37,793 nucleotides of DNA from a virus, in IMG/VR virus record IMGVR_UViG_3300035670_000633, positions 1-37,793 of that record; one strand, written 5' to 3'. The position numbers were made by a program, and so were the translations under genes. The notes beneath the pieces were generated by a model. That model did not search any database, was not told the DNA's origin, and worked only from the letters and a program-made list of their open reading frames with translations. This document shows positions 5,760-13,999 of this stretch, in pieces (positions within the stretch are counted from its first letter, which is position 1; every line of letters starts with the position of its first letter).

Positions 5760-6060
5760 GGTTTACGGTGTCAAACGATAGGTCAATCGGGCGCAATAGC
5801 AAGCTGATGTTGTCACAAATTATACCCCCCTATTTCTGACAAAATCATCCCCACCGAGGAAACTTGCATGGGGACAATTATTTCCGCTTGCAAGATTTCA
5901 CGTTTTGCGCGTAAATAGTAATGCCGCCCGAAATTCGGACAACGGCAACACCTCCGCAGGACACGGCCCGCAAGGACAACCGAGGACGCGAGATCACGAC
6001 ATCTCAATCGCTGAAGGCACAACGCCGGCAGCACACCTCAACTTTTCATCACCTACCGTT
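5760..6060. promoter_or_regulatory. Divergent control region between minus operon and capsid gene
   Basis: This 301-base gap separates divergently transcribed units. A perfect TATAAT is read on the minus strand at 5824-5819, about 60 bases above the DUF3310 start. It lies between two arms of an inverted repeat, TTGTCA (5810-5815) and TGACAA (5837-5842), a plausible operator. A C-rich run CCCCCC is next to it. For the plus strand, TTGCAA followed 18 bases later by TAAATA (near 5888-5917) is a weak candidate promoter for the capsid gene. The capsid frame stays open upstream to TTG 5905 but the Asn/Gly-rich extension looks untranslated. Confidence 0.45.
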
Positions 6061-6957
6061 ATGGCACTCACGATCCCAGAATTCTATCCTAACCAGTTCG
6101 ATTCGGCCTGGAAACAGGAACTCCAGCAGAGCGATTCCCGCCTGCTTTCCGCCGTTACTCGCGCCGATTTCACCGGCAAGAAGAAGGCTTACAACCTCAT
6201 CACCGCTCGCAGCGCTGAAAAGATCCTTGCCCGCAAAGGCACGACTCCCGACGGCGAATTCGACGGCAACAAATATTGGCTCACCCAGTCTCCCTACCAG
6301 TTGGTCACGACCTTCGACGAATGGGACGAAACCTACCTGGGGCAGATCATCCTGCCGACCAGCGAAGAGTTCCAGGCTCATCGCAGTGGTTTCAACCGCA
6401 GCATCGACGACGTCATCATCGAGTCTTTCGACGCCACCCGCTACATCGGCGAGGACGGCACAACCGCTGACTCGTTCCCTGCCGGTCAAAGCATTGCGGT
6501 GAACTACGTCGAAACCGGCTCGCCGGCCAACAGCGGTCTGACCATCGGCAAGCTGCGTGCTGCCAAGCAGACCATGGACGAAGCCGAAGTGCCGGATGGC
6601 GACCGCTACATTGCGGTCACGGCTCAGGAAGTGCAGGATCTCCTCCGCACGACCGAAGTCACCAGCGCTGACTTCAACACCGTCCGTGCGCTTGCCTCGG
6701 GTCAGCTTGACACCTTCCTCGGTTTCAAGTTCATCCGCACCGAGCGTCTGCCGATCAACACCAGCACCGACGTCACCAGCGTGTTCGCCTGGCACAAGTC
6801 CGGTCTGAAGTTCTCCATGCACGGCCTCAAGGCTTACATGGACGTCCTGCCGACCCGCACGCACTCGCTGCAGCTGCGCACGACCGCTATGTTTGGCGCC
6901 GTTCGCTGCCAGAACCAGTATGTGGTCCGCGTCTATTGCGACCGCAGCCCGGCCTGA
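6061..6957 (+). CDS. Major capsid protein
   Basis: This 298-aa protein starts M-A-L-T-I-P-E-F-Y at ATG 6061. Size, position after the scaffold and sequence style fit an HK97-fold capsid protein of short-tailed phages. Supporting segments are an N-terminal helix (D-S-A-W-K-Q-E-L-Q-Q-S-D-S-R-L) and G-F-N-R-S-I-D-D-V-I-I-E-S-F-D-A-T near residue 113. A-M-F-G-A-V-R near the C-terminus is typical of the strand and helix closing this fold. Codon use is strongly biased to C-ending codons, as in highly expressed genes. A 9-bp hairpin follows the stop. Confidence 0.85.
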   Translation: MALTIPEFYPNQFDSAWKQELQQSDSRLLSAVTRADFTGKKKAYNLITARSAEKILARKGTTPDGEFDGNKYWLTQSPYQLVTTFDEWDETYLGQIILPTSEEFQAHRSGFNRSIDDVIIESFDATRYIGEDGTTADSFPAGQSIAVNYVETGSPANSGLTIGKLRAAKQTMDEAEVPDGDRYIAVTAQEVQDLLRTTEVTSADFNTVRALASGQLDTFLGFKFIRTERLPINTSTDVTSVFAWHKSGLKFSMHGLKAYMDVLPTRTHSLQLRTTAMFGAVRCQNQYVVRVYCDRSPA

Positions 6958-6965
6958 TCCTCATA

Positions 6966-6991
6966 GCCCTGGGGCGTAAAACCCCCAGGGC
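6966..6991 (+). terminator. Strong hairpin after the capsid gene
   Basis: GCCCTGGGG and CCCCAGGGC form a perfect 9-bp stem with an 8-base loop (CGTAAAAC), starting nine bases after the capsid stop. No T-run follows (AACCTTTAACC), so it may be a partial terminator or an mRNA-stabilising hairpin protecting the capsid message. Confidence 0.7.
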
Positions 6992-7023
6992 AACCTTTAA
7001 CCTCATCTTTACCCTCACCCATC

Positions 7024-7488
7024 ATGGCTACTGTCTACACCTCCTTCGCTCAAGCCCAGGTCGATGCCGCTCTGAACGGCGCCGATCGCCCCACGCTGCC
7101 CAGCAATGGCGGCAATCTGCACTGCGTCAACGTCAGCAAAACCAGCTACACGGCTGCGACTGCGGATCCGCTTTACTTGGTGAAGCTTCCCAAAGGTTCG
7201 CGCATCATCCCGCAGCTTTGCAGCGTGGACCATGGCGACGCCGGCGACGCTTGCACCGGCACGGTCGGTTACATCTACGACGACGGCACCGGCGATGCTG
7301 ACGGTTACGCGACTGCCCTTGCCCTCGGTGGCTCGGCTGGATCGGAATCGTTCAGCGCTACCGCTGGCGCCGCTGCCCTCACGCCTGTGACGCTGACCGA
7401 CGATGCTTGGGTCTATGTGACCTGGACCACCGTGACCAACGGTGCCTCGCACACGCAGACCTGGAATCTGGTCTATACCCTGGCTTAA
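7024..7488 (+). CDS. Probable capsid decoration or minor head protein
   Basis: This 154-aa protein is rich in Thr, Ala, Gly and Asp with alternating hydrophobic residues, indicating an all-beta fold. Examples are D-P-L-Y-L-V-K-L-P-K-G-S-R-I-I-P and, near the C-terminus, D-D-A-W-V-Y-V-T-W-T-T-V. It has no signal peptide. It follows the capsid gene and is enclosed by two strong hairpins (6966-6991 and 7515-7549), a layout expected for an abundant structural protein. C-rich codon bias matches the capsid gene. I do not recognise a named family, so decoration protein is inferred from place and composition. Confidence 0.7.
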   Translation: MATVYTSFAQAQVDAALNGADRPTLPSNGGNLHCVNVSKTSYTAATADPLYLVKLPKGSRIIPQLCSVDHGDAGDACTGTVGYIYDDGTGDADGYATALALGGSAGSESFSATAGAAALTPVTLTDDAWVYVTWTTVTNGASHTQTWNLVYTLA

Positions 7489-7514
7489 TCGCCGCCCGCC
7501 TTGCAACCCCCAAC

Positions 7515-7549
7515 AAGCCGGGAGGGTGTCAAAACCTTCCCGGCTTTTT
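7515..7549 (+). terminator. Intrinsic terminator after the decoration gene
   Basis: AAGCCGGGAGGG and CCTTCCCGGCTT pair over 12 bp with one G-T wobble, around an 8-base loop, and run straight into a TTTTT tract. This is the best plus-strand intrinsic terminator in the genome. It should separate the capsid transcript from the tail genes that begin at 7559. Confidence 0.88.
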
Positions 7550-7558
7550 GCATGACTT

Positions 7559-8395
7559 ATGACAAAAACTGACATCGCCAACTTGGCAATCACTCATCTC
7601 GGCGGGCGGCAAATCAAAGACGTCGACTCCGATCAGACGCCCCAGGCTATCGTTGCTTTGCAATGGTTCGCCACCGCAGCCAAGGAAGCGCTGAAGTCGC
7701 ATCCCTGGAACTTTGCCATCGCTCGCACTCGGTCGACGATTGCATTTACTTCGTTGTCAGGATCTGCGCTGGCAGACAACGGTAGCGGCGAATTTCGCGT
7801 GACGTCCAACAGTCATGGGCTTGTTACCGGTGACCGCATCCTGCTGCGCAATGTCGAGGGCGCCACCACGGCAAATGCGACCTGGTATGTCACCAAGGTC
7901 AGTGCCAACGCCTTCGACCTTGACGATTCGGTTTACGTTTCCGGTTACACCAGCGCAACCGGCGAATGGGTCAAGGTGCCGATGTTTGACTGGGAATTCC
8001 AGCACGCCCTTCCAGATTGCTGCCTGCGCGTTCTCAAGATCAACGGTGAGTCTGGCGGGCTGAAAGACGACTCGGACGATTTCAGCGTCGAGAAGGAGTT
8101 CATCCTGTGCAACAGCGAAACTGTCAACATCACCTACATCGACGACTTGTCTGCAGAACCGAACCTGTGGCCGGCGGATTTCTGCAACGCATTCTCGTTC
8201 CTGCTGGCGTCCTACATGGCGCAAAGTCTCGCCGGTCCTTCGGGTCAGTCCCAGGGTCTGCGGCAGTCTTATGAAGGATTGCTGGCGCCCATGGCAAAAA
8301 CTCGAGATTCACGCGAGGGCAAGAAACCACGCACGTTGCCCTTCCCTGATTCGCAATTGCTCCAGTCCCGTTCCGGTGTTATTCAAACCGCATGA
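7559..8395 (+). CDS. Tail tubular protein A (T7 gp11-like) with inserted FCCH-like domain
   Basis: This 278-aa protein opens with the gp11 pattern: I-A-N-L-A-I-T-H-L-G-G, then D-S-D-Q-T-P-Q-A, and K-S-H-P-W-N-F-A near residue 58. The protein forms the ring joining portal to nozzle. Residues about 75-140 are an insertion resembling the FCCH beta-barrel domain found in many phage gp11 relatives: S-H-G-L-V-T-G-D-R-I-L-L, then A-N-A-T-W-Y-V-T-K and N-A-F-D-L-D-D-S. After it the gp11 pattern resumes, with P-D-C-C-L-R-V-L and W-P-A-D-F-C-N-A-F-S-F-L-L-A-S-Y-M-A. The next gene overlaps by four bases. Confidence 0.85.
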   Translation: MTKTDIANLAITHLGGRQIKDVDSDQTPQAIVALQWFATAAKEALKSHPWNFAIARTRSTIAFTSLSGSALADNGSGEFRVTSNSHGLVTGDRILLRNVEGATTANATWYVTKVSANAFDLDDSVYVSGYTSATGEWVKVPMFDWEFQHALPDCCLRVLKINGESGGLKDDSDDFSVEKEFILCNSETVNITYIDDLSAEPNLWPADFCNAFSFLLASYMAQSLAGPSGQSQGLRQSYEGLLAPMAKTRDSREGKKPRTLPFPDSQLLQSRSGVIQTA

Positions 8396-11300
8396 GCGCA
8401 TTCCACACTCTCAGCAGCAACTTCAACGGGGGCTTGGTGACTCCCAAAATGAGCGGACGCTTCGACCTCGACAAGCTCAAGTCGGGCTGCGTCGAATTGA
8501 AGAACATGCTTGTTTCGCCTTATGGTGGCGTGTTCAAGCGTCCTGGCACGCAGTTTGTGCGCCGAGCAACATCAGATGTGTCCGACCAAACTCGGTTGGT
8601 GTCCATCCGAGCCACTGGATTCGATCCTGCTTCTGGGGGAACTGTAACCGTCACCGAGAGTATTGTTTTTGAGATTGGCATAAATCGAAACATGCGCCCG
8701 CTTCAATTCAATTCCATTTATTTGAATCCGTGGGCAACTTCGACAGCTTACGTCATCGGCGACATTGTTGGCATTTACGATGCCATCAACGACGAAACTA
8801 CTGTTTATTATTGCATCGAAGATCACACAAGTTCCGGTTCATTCGATTCATCAAAATGGTTCACACCAATCAGCGCTGGCGTTTATAGCGGTGACATTAC
8901 AAACACCACGCAGGACAATATCATAAACATCCCAATCCCAAACGATTGGATCAATTACGGCACCGACAAGCTGCGCAGCATTCAAATCAACGATGTTGTT
9001 TTTTTCGTTCATCCAGATGTGCCACCGTATCGGTTGATCGCTCGAGATGGGCAACTGGACAATGCTGGAAGCACATGCCGGTTCAAATACCGATTCGAAC
9101 CCGTTCCGTTTGACTTTGCTCCTGCGCTCGATGTCAACGAAACACTGACAAATGTGCAGGTTCAATATGATTACAACGACTGGGTCACTGCAACGTCTTA
9201 CGCCGTAGGAGATCGAGTCATCGGCACCGATGGTAAACTTTACACCTGCTATTCCGCGCACACTTCTGGATCGACAACTGCGCCCGTGACCGGTGCCAGC
9301 TATTTGACAGTCTGGAATCCAGGCACCAGTTCTGCCAACATTCCTGCGTGGGCAAACGCTACAAGCTACACTGCTGGAACCTCGTTCGTCAAATACCGGA
9401 ACGTCATTTACAAATGCACGACGAGTCACACATCCACGACACCGACTTCTGGTGCTTATGGTTGGATCGGCGGCAATCGCCCAGGAACCTCGCAGCTGTG
9501 GGCTAAATTCTGGGAAGTGTCTGGAGGTGACTTTGATTTGTCCAATGTCGCGTTTAAGCTTGTCGCAACAGAAAGCCTGTTTACTGCGGAAGATGCAGAC
9601 ACCACTTGGCGCATCCAGTTCGGCGTGGAAAAGTATTTCCGCGAGATGATCATCAACGGAACAGGTGTCGACCTGGGTCCGACGGAATCCATTTTTGTGC
9701 AGAATGCGTTCACTGTTTCCACCAATTGGAACACAGGAGCGGCGCCCATTTCGACCCTTGTTCTGAGCGAATCTGCTGACGGTGTAATCTGGCGCGAGCT
9801 TCGCCGCTGGGAAATTCTTGACAGCAACGAAGGCAACATCTCATACGCTGGCGACGGCGGCAGCACGGGCACATACTATCGTTTGTCCGGTTATGTGACC
9901 AGCGGCGGCGGCACCGCCAAACGCATTCGCATTGAGCCGGCAACCGCACTGCTGACGTTTCCCTTCAAGATCAACACCTACACCGATGCCAAAAACGTCA
10001 AAGGCGAACTGATCATTCCTGGCAGTCAGCTACCTCCGATTAACGTCATCGGCGTTGCATCCAACAGCTTCCGCAAGCCGGCGTTTAGCGCTGCGCAAGG
10101 ATACCCGTCTGCAGTGGCATTCCATGATCTGCGCCTGTGGTTCGGTGGCACTCGGGGTCAACCTGCTCGCATTTGGGCAAGTCAGACAGATGATTTTTAC
10201 AACTTTTTGACCGGATCCCAGGACACCGATGCTTTGGACATCACACTGGGCGCCACGAAACGCAACGAAATCAAATGGCTGCAGTCCTTCAATCGAGTGC
10301 TGGTCGTCGGCACCAATCTGCAGGAATGGACAATCGACGGTGGCGATGAAGAGACAAGCATCAAGCCCAGCAGTTTTCGCGCACGCCCGCGCACGAATTA
10401 CGGCAGCGGTGATGTTACTCCAATTGTCATCGAGGAAGCGCTTTTGTGGTCGCCGAACTCTGGCAAAAAGCTGTTGGAATTTGCTTACAACTTCCAATCC
10501 GATGGATACACAGCACCCGACTTGTCGATCTTTCTTGGCCCCAGGCTTGGCGTTGTGAAGCGCATGGCATTCATGCGCAACCCGTTTCCATGCCTTTGGG
10601 TCGTTAACGAAGACGGACAACTGTTCTCGTTCTTTTATGACCGTGCGCAGGAACTCACTGCATGGAGCATTCACCTGACTGGTGAAGACGCTGGCGACAT
10701 CTTTGAAGATGTTGTGACAACCGACGAAGTGTCCGACCAGGTCTGGTTCGTCGTGCGTCGTTCGCTGGGGAATTCGCAATATGGCAGGTTCATCGAAAAG
10801 ATGGACGTCAACATCAACACGGCACTAGCGTCGGATACAAACCACGACACAGGCAGCGCCATGAGTTTTGACCCAGTTCACTTGGATTGCGTCGTCATCG
10901 ACAATCCTGGTCAATCCGGCGCCAACACTATATACACAACAGGCTTGCATGGTCCGTTTGTTGGTCGATCCCTTTGGCTATTCCAAAACGGTGCAAACTT
11001 CAGCATCGCCGGTCCATCCGATCCGGTTCCCAACGTGTCGCCCTACAACGCAGTGTTTCCAAACTTCACCAACCTGGCGGGCAATTATCAATTTGGTTTC
11101 CAGATCAAGTCGACGATTCAAGGCTTTCCCGTCGAGGTCATGCTCAGGGACGGCACTGGTCAGGGCAGGAAATGGCGACCGAACCGCATCACGTTCCTGA
11201 TGCAGAACAGTCATGGCGGGGCGTATGGCGACACCCTAGCCAATGCCACGCAGCCGATCGAATACCCAAGATCGCCGGCGCCGGTGTTTACCGGACGCAC

Positions 11301-11433
11301 CGATGAGGATCTGCAACCGTCGCACTTCCAGGCGGATTGGCGCAACTATTCCCAGGTGGCTATCGTCCACAACGACCCGTCGCCATTTGGCTTGCTTGGC
11401 TACATCCTGACGCTAGAGGTGGAAGGCGAATGA
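8392..11433 (+). CDS. Tail nozzle protein (gp12-like) with three carbohydrate-binding-like inserts
   Basis: This 1,013-aa protein begins with the nozzle signature: F-N-G-G-L-V-T-P-K-M-S-G-R-F-D-L-D-K-L, then S-P-Y-G-G-V-F-K-R-P-G-T-Q-F-V. A central F-H-D-L-R-L-W-F-G-G and L-Q-E-W-T-I-D-G-G are typical of the propeller-like body. Three modules at residues about 114-156, 264-308 and 320-374 share W-x5-Y-x2-G-x2-V, a later Y-x-C, H-T-S and a closing Trp. This is the pattern of family 5/12 chitin/cellulose-binding modules. They may touch surface glycans. The start overlaps gp11 as ATGA. Confidence 0.85.
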   Translation: MSAFHTLSSNFNGGLVTPKMSGRFDLDKLKSGCVELKNMLVSPYGGVFKRPGTQFVRRATSDVSDQTRLVSIRATGFDPASGGTVTVTESIVFEIGINRNMRPLQFNSIYLNPWATSTAYVIGDIVGIYDAINDETTVYYCIEDHTSSGSFDSSKWFTPISAGVYSGDITNTTQDNIINIPIPNDWINYGTDKLRSIQINDVVFFVHPDVPPYRLIARDGQLDNAGSTCRFKYRFEPVPFDFAPALDVNETLTNVQVQYDYNDWVTATSYAVGDRVIGTDGKLYTCYSAHTSGSTTAPVTGASYLTVWNPGTSSANIPAWANATSYTAGTSFVKYRNVIYKCTTSHTSTTPTSGAYGWIGGNRPGTSQLWAKFWEVSGGDFDLSNVAFKLVATESLFTAEDADTTWRIQFGVEKYFREMIINGTGVDLGPTESIFVQNAFTVSTNWNTGAAPISTLVLSESADGVIWRELRRWEILDSNEGNISYAGDGGSTGTYYRLSGYVTSGGGTAKRIRIEPATALLTFPFKINTYTDAKNVKGELIIPGSQLPPINVIGVASNSFRKPAFSAAQGYPSAVAFHDLRLWFGGTRGQPARIWASQTDDFYNFLTGSQDTDALDITLGATKRNEIKWLQSFNRVLVVGTNLQEWTIDGGDEETSIKPSSFRARPRTNYGSGDVTPIVIEEALLWSPNSGKKLLEFAYNFQSDGYTAPDLSIFLGPRLGVVKRMAFMRNPFPCLWVVNEDGQLFSFFYDRAQELTAWSIHLTGEDAGDIFEDVVTTDEVSDQVWFVVRRSLGNSQYGRFIEKMDVNINTALASDTNHDTGSAMSFDPVHLDCVVIDNPGQSGANTIYTTGLHGPFVGRSLWLFQNGANFSIAGPSDPVPNVSPYNAVFPNFTNLAGNYQFGFQIKSTIQGFPVEVMLRDGTGQGRKWRPNRITFLMQNSHGGAYGDTLANATQPIEYPRSPAPVFTGRTDEDLQPSHFQADWRNYSQVAIVHNDPSPFGLLGYILTLEVEGE

Positions 11434-11843
11434 TTATGGTCGATATTCGCAAAGTAACACCAAATGACATGCCAACCCTTGCGACTTGGGCGCAACGTCG
11501 GGGCTGCGGTCTTGTCTCCGAACTGTTGCCGCCGGATGGTTTTCTCGCCACCATTGATGGTAAACCGCTTATGACGGCATGGGCATCGTTTGCCATAAAC
11601 TGCCCAATTGTTTATGTCGATCACGTTTACCTTCCGAGGCGGTTTGACATTGACGCGGCAAGGGAAGCGTGGCGCATGATTATTGAACGCATTCGCACAC
11701 TAGCGACAGACGTGAGCAAATCCGCCAAAAAGCCTTATTTGATAATTGAAATTGTCATGAATCCTGTTATGGAAAGGGAAGCAATTGCAGCTGGCGGAAT
11801 TGTTTCGGTTCGTGAATACAAAAAATGTCATTTTTTAATTTAA
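11430..11843 (+). CDS. GNAT-acetyltransferase-like protein in the gp13 position
   Basis: This is a 137-aa protein from ATG 11430, overlapping the nozzle stop; a second ATG at 11436 would remove two residues. The start V-D-I-R-K-V-T-P-N-D-M-P-T-L resembles the first strand and helix of GNAT N-acetyltransferases. I-V-Y-V-D-H-V-Y-L fits the central strand preceding the acetyl-CoA loop. The canonical Q/R-x2-G-x-G/A loop is not clearly present, so activity is uncertain. Short-tailed phages often carry a GNAT-like gene between gp12 and gp14. Its codons are more A/T-rich than those of its neighbours. Confidence 0.6.
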   Translation: MIMVDIRKVTPNDMPTLATWAQRRGCGLVSELLPPDGFLATIDGKPLMTAWASFAINCPIVYVDHVYLPRRFDIDAAREAWRMIIERIRTLATDVSKSAKKPYLIIEIVMNPVMEREAIAAGGIVSVREYKKCHFLI

Positions 11844-11847
11844 AACC

Positions 11848-12363
11848 ATGGGACTAGAAACAGCAACTATTGCCGCAATTGCTGCCGGCGTTTCTGCTGC
11901 ATCAGCTGGCGCTGCAACTGCCATGCAGATCCGCCAGGCTGGCAATGCCGCCAAGCAGGCCGAAATGAATGCCGACGCTCAGGCCAAGGCAATCGCGCAA
12001 GAGAAGAAGCGACAGTCATTGGAGCAGGCTGAAAACCAACGCCGCGCAGCTGTGGAACAAAAGCGGTTCCGCGCTTCTCAGTTTTCCGCCATGGCATCGA
12101 GCGGCGCCATGACCGGCACCGGCACCGCACTGGACATCGAGGCGGACACCTGGGCGCAGCAACAGCTGCAGCTTGCCGATCGTCAATACCTTGCCGACAT
12201 CGGTCAGCGTGCGCTATCCGCCCAAGCGTCGACGGTGCGGCAGCAGGGCTATGCGCAAGCTTCGCAGATCCGTGGCACTCGGGCCGGCACTGCGCTGCAG
12301 GGTCTGGCTAGCATGGCGCAAACGGCGATGATGTATAAAGCAAACGCACCGACCACCACATAA
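11848..12363 (+). CDS. Internal virion protein, gp14-like
   Basis: This 171-aa protein has an Ala/Gly-rich hydrophobic N-terminus (A-T-I-A-A-I-A-A-G-V-S-A-A-S-A-G) followed by a long Gln/Ala/Lys coiled coil (residues about 30-75). A Gly/Met turn A-S-S-G-A-M-T-G-T-G-T-A follows near 85, then another helix. This is the layout of the small ejection protein of T7-like phages, which enters the outer membrane of the host on infection. Its place before two larger helical proteins supports this. It uses ATG after AAAACC, with no Shine-Dalgarno sequence. Confidence 0.75.
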   Translation: MGLETATIAAIAAGVSAASAGAATAMQIRQAGNAAKQAEMNADAQAKAIAQEKKRQSLEQAENQRRAAVEQKRFRASQFSAMASSGAMTGTGTALDIEADTWAQQQLQLADRQYLADIGQRALSAQASTVRQQGYAQASQIRGTRAGTALQGLASMAQTAMMYKANAPTTT

Positions 12364-12364
12364 C

Positions 12365-13996
12365 ATGGCACGCATTCCAATCGCACCACTGCCTGGTCAG
12401 CTTGAGTCGGGCAACCAGACTGTCAGGACAGCACAAATCCCGGTCGAGGCGCGATCCGCCACTGCCGAAGGCTTGATGGCAGTCGCTGACACATCGGCCC
12501 GCATTATGAAGCTTGCCGCCGAAGCGGATGACTTCAAGAACATGACCCAAGCGGGCATGGCCATGCAGGATGCGCAGATGTCATTTGCCAAATATCAGCA
12601 AGACAATGCCAACAACGAAAGCGCTTGGCTGGACGGATGGAATAAACACGTTGAAAGTGTGAAAAGTAAAGTCGCAGAAATGCGCTTGTCGCCAACTGCT
12701 CGAGAGCAAATGACGGCACGCTTGTCCAAATGGGCGACCGAAGGCACGATCCAGGTGAACTCGGATGTGTTTCGTCAGAAGGGCAGGAATGCCATCCAGG
12801 TGCTCGACAATGCCGTGGATCGTTTGCGTCTTGACGGTGACCCCACTGTTGTAAATGATGCGCTCAACAATCCGAACATCACAAACATTGTGCCGGAGCC
12901 TGTTCGTGAATCTTATAGAAACAAAGCGGAACAGGTGCTGCAACAAACGTGGCAACGCAATTATATTGAGGCGCGTGAAAGCGCGGTAGCCAATGACGCA
13001 TGGGACGAAGTTGATCAACTCGATGAGCAGGCGCGGCAACGAAATCTCATCAGCGATGATCAACTGAATACCCGCAAACAAAATTCCGAACGGGGCAGGC
13101 AAGCTGCAATGGTAAAGCTAACGGCTGAAACCGATCCAGATGCCGCCCGCGCAAAACTGAAAGAGACAAACCTTTCCGACCAAGATCGACGCACGCTCCA
13201 AGGATTCATCGATCAAGCAGAACGTGGTCTGGTAATCGGTGAACTTGCAAGCATTGCCGACAAGGTGGCAGAAGGTAAAATTACCCGTGGCGATCAAGTC
13301 GAGTCTCGGTTTTTGCGCCCAGCAGAATTGCAGAAAATCCGCGCCGAAATCGACTCGGCGCCGCCAAGTCTTGACATGGTAGCTGCGGAAGTTTTCAAGC
13401 TGGAGGCTGAGATCGGGCAACTGACCGTGGCATCATTTGGCAACCGTGATCCAAAGACTACTGCCCAGCTTGTTTCCCTAGCGGCACGAATTTCCAAACT
13501 GCCGGAAGGTCAAGCAACCGAATTGCGGGCGCAACTGGACAAACGTCGTCGCGGAGAGAACCCGACAGATAAAGAAGCTTACATCGCGCAGGGCATCAAG
13601 ATTATCGACACGCTATTTGAAGAACGGCGCAAAGATTTCTTCGATGATGACAACGTGTTGAAGGCGGGCAAAGAGGAAGAGTATTCCGCTTTCATGCTCA
13701 ACCTGACAAAAAAGTCCGAAGAATTGAAACGCAGGATGCCACAGGATGTCGACGACAAGCGTGCGAAAGAAATTATTTTCAACGTGCTTCAAGAAGACAT
13801 GGCAGCAAAGGCCAAACGCGAACTCAACCTGCGCCGTGCGACGACGTCCATGCGTCCCAATGTGATCCCGCCTGGGATGCCTTACTTCCCGCCGATTCCT
13901 GGTGGAGGCGCCAGCCCTACCATTCCAGGTGGAATAGGAGGCTTTGAGCCAATGAACCCACTGTTTCCAGAAAACCTTGAGCAGCCCAAAGAATAA
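12365..13996 (+). CDS. Internal virion protein, gp15-like
   Basis: This 543-aa protein is almost entirely helical and charged. It starts M-A-R-I-P-I-A-P-L-P, and the 350 residues that follow include repeated short helical hairpins (A-E-A-D-D-F, W-L-D-G-W-N-K-H-V, D-P-D-A-A-R-A-K-L). The tail from about residue 495 is Pro/Gly/Met-rich (I-P-P-G-M-P-Y-F-P-P-I-P-G-G-G). Size, order and helical content match the middle ejection protein of podoviruses, which forms the periplasmic tunnel with the gp14- and gp16-like proteins. There are no catalytic motifs. The next gene begins three bases after the stop. Confidence 0.7.
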   Translation: MARIPIAPLPGQLESGNQTVRTAQIPVEARSATAEGLMAVADTSARIMKLAAEADDFKNMTQAGMAMQDAQMSFAKYQQDNANNESAWLDGWNKHVESVKSKVAEMRLSPTAREQMTARLSKWATEGTIQVNSDVFRQKGRNAIQVLDNAVDRLRLDGDPTVVNDALNNPNITNIVPEPVRESYRNKAEQVLQQTWQRNYIEARESAVANDAWDEVDQLDEQARQRNLISDDQLNTRKQNSERGRQAAMVKLTAETDPDAARAKLKETNLSDQDRRTLQGFIDQAERGLVIGELASIADKVAEGKITRGDQVESRFLRPAELQKIRAEIDSAPPSLDMVAAEVFKLEAEIGQLTVASFGNRDPKTTAQLVSLAARISKLPEGQATELRAQLDKRRRGENPTDKEAYIAQGIKIIDTLFEERRKDFFDDDNVLKAGKEEEYSAFMLNLTKKSEELKRRMPQDVDDKRAKEIIFNVLQEDMAAKAKRELNLRRATTSMRPNVIPPGMPYFPPIPGGGASPTIPGGIGGFEPMNPLFPENLEQPKE

Positions 13997-13999
13997 TTC

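Noticed and set aside
5905-6060. In-frame N-terminal extension of the capsid protein from TTG 5905
   Set aside because: The Asn/Gly/Arg-rich extension has no counterpart in capsid proteins, and ATG 6061 gives a normal start.
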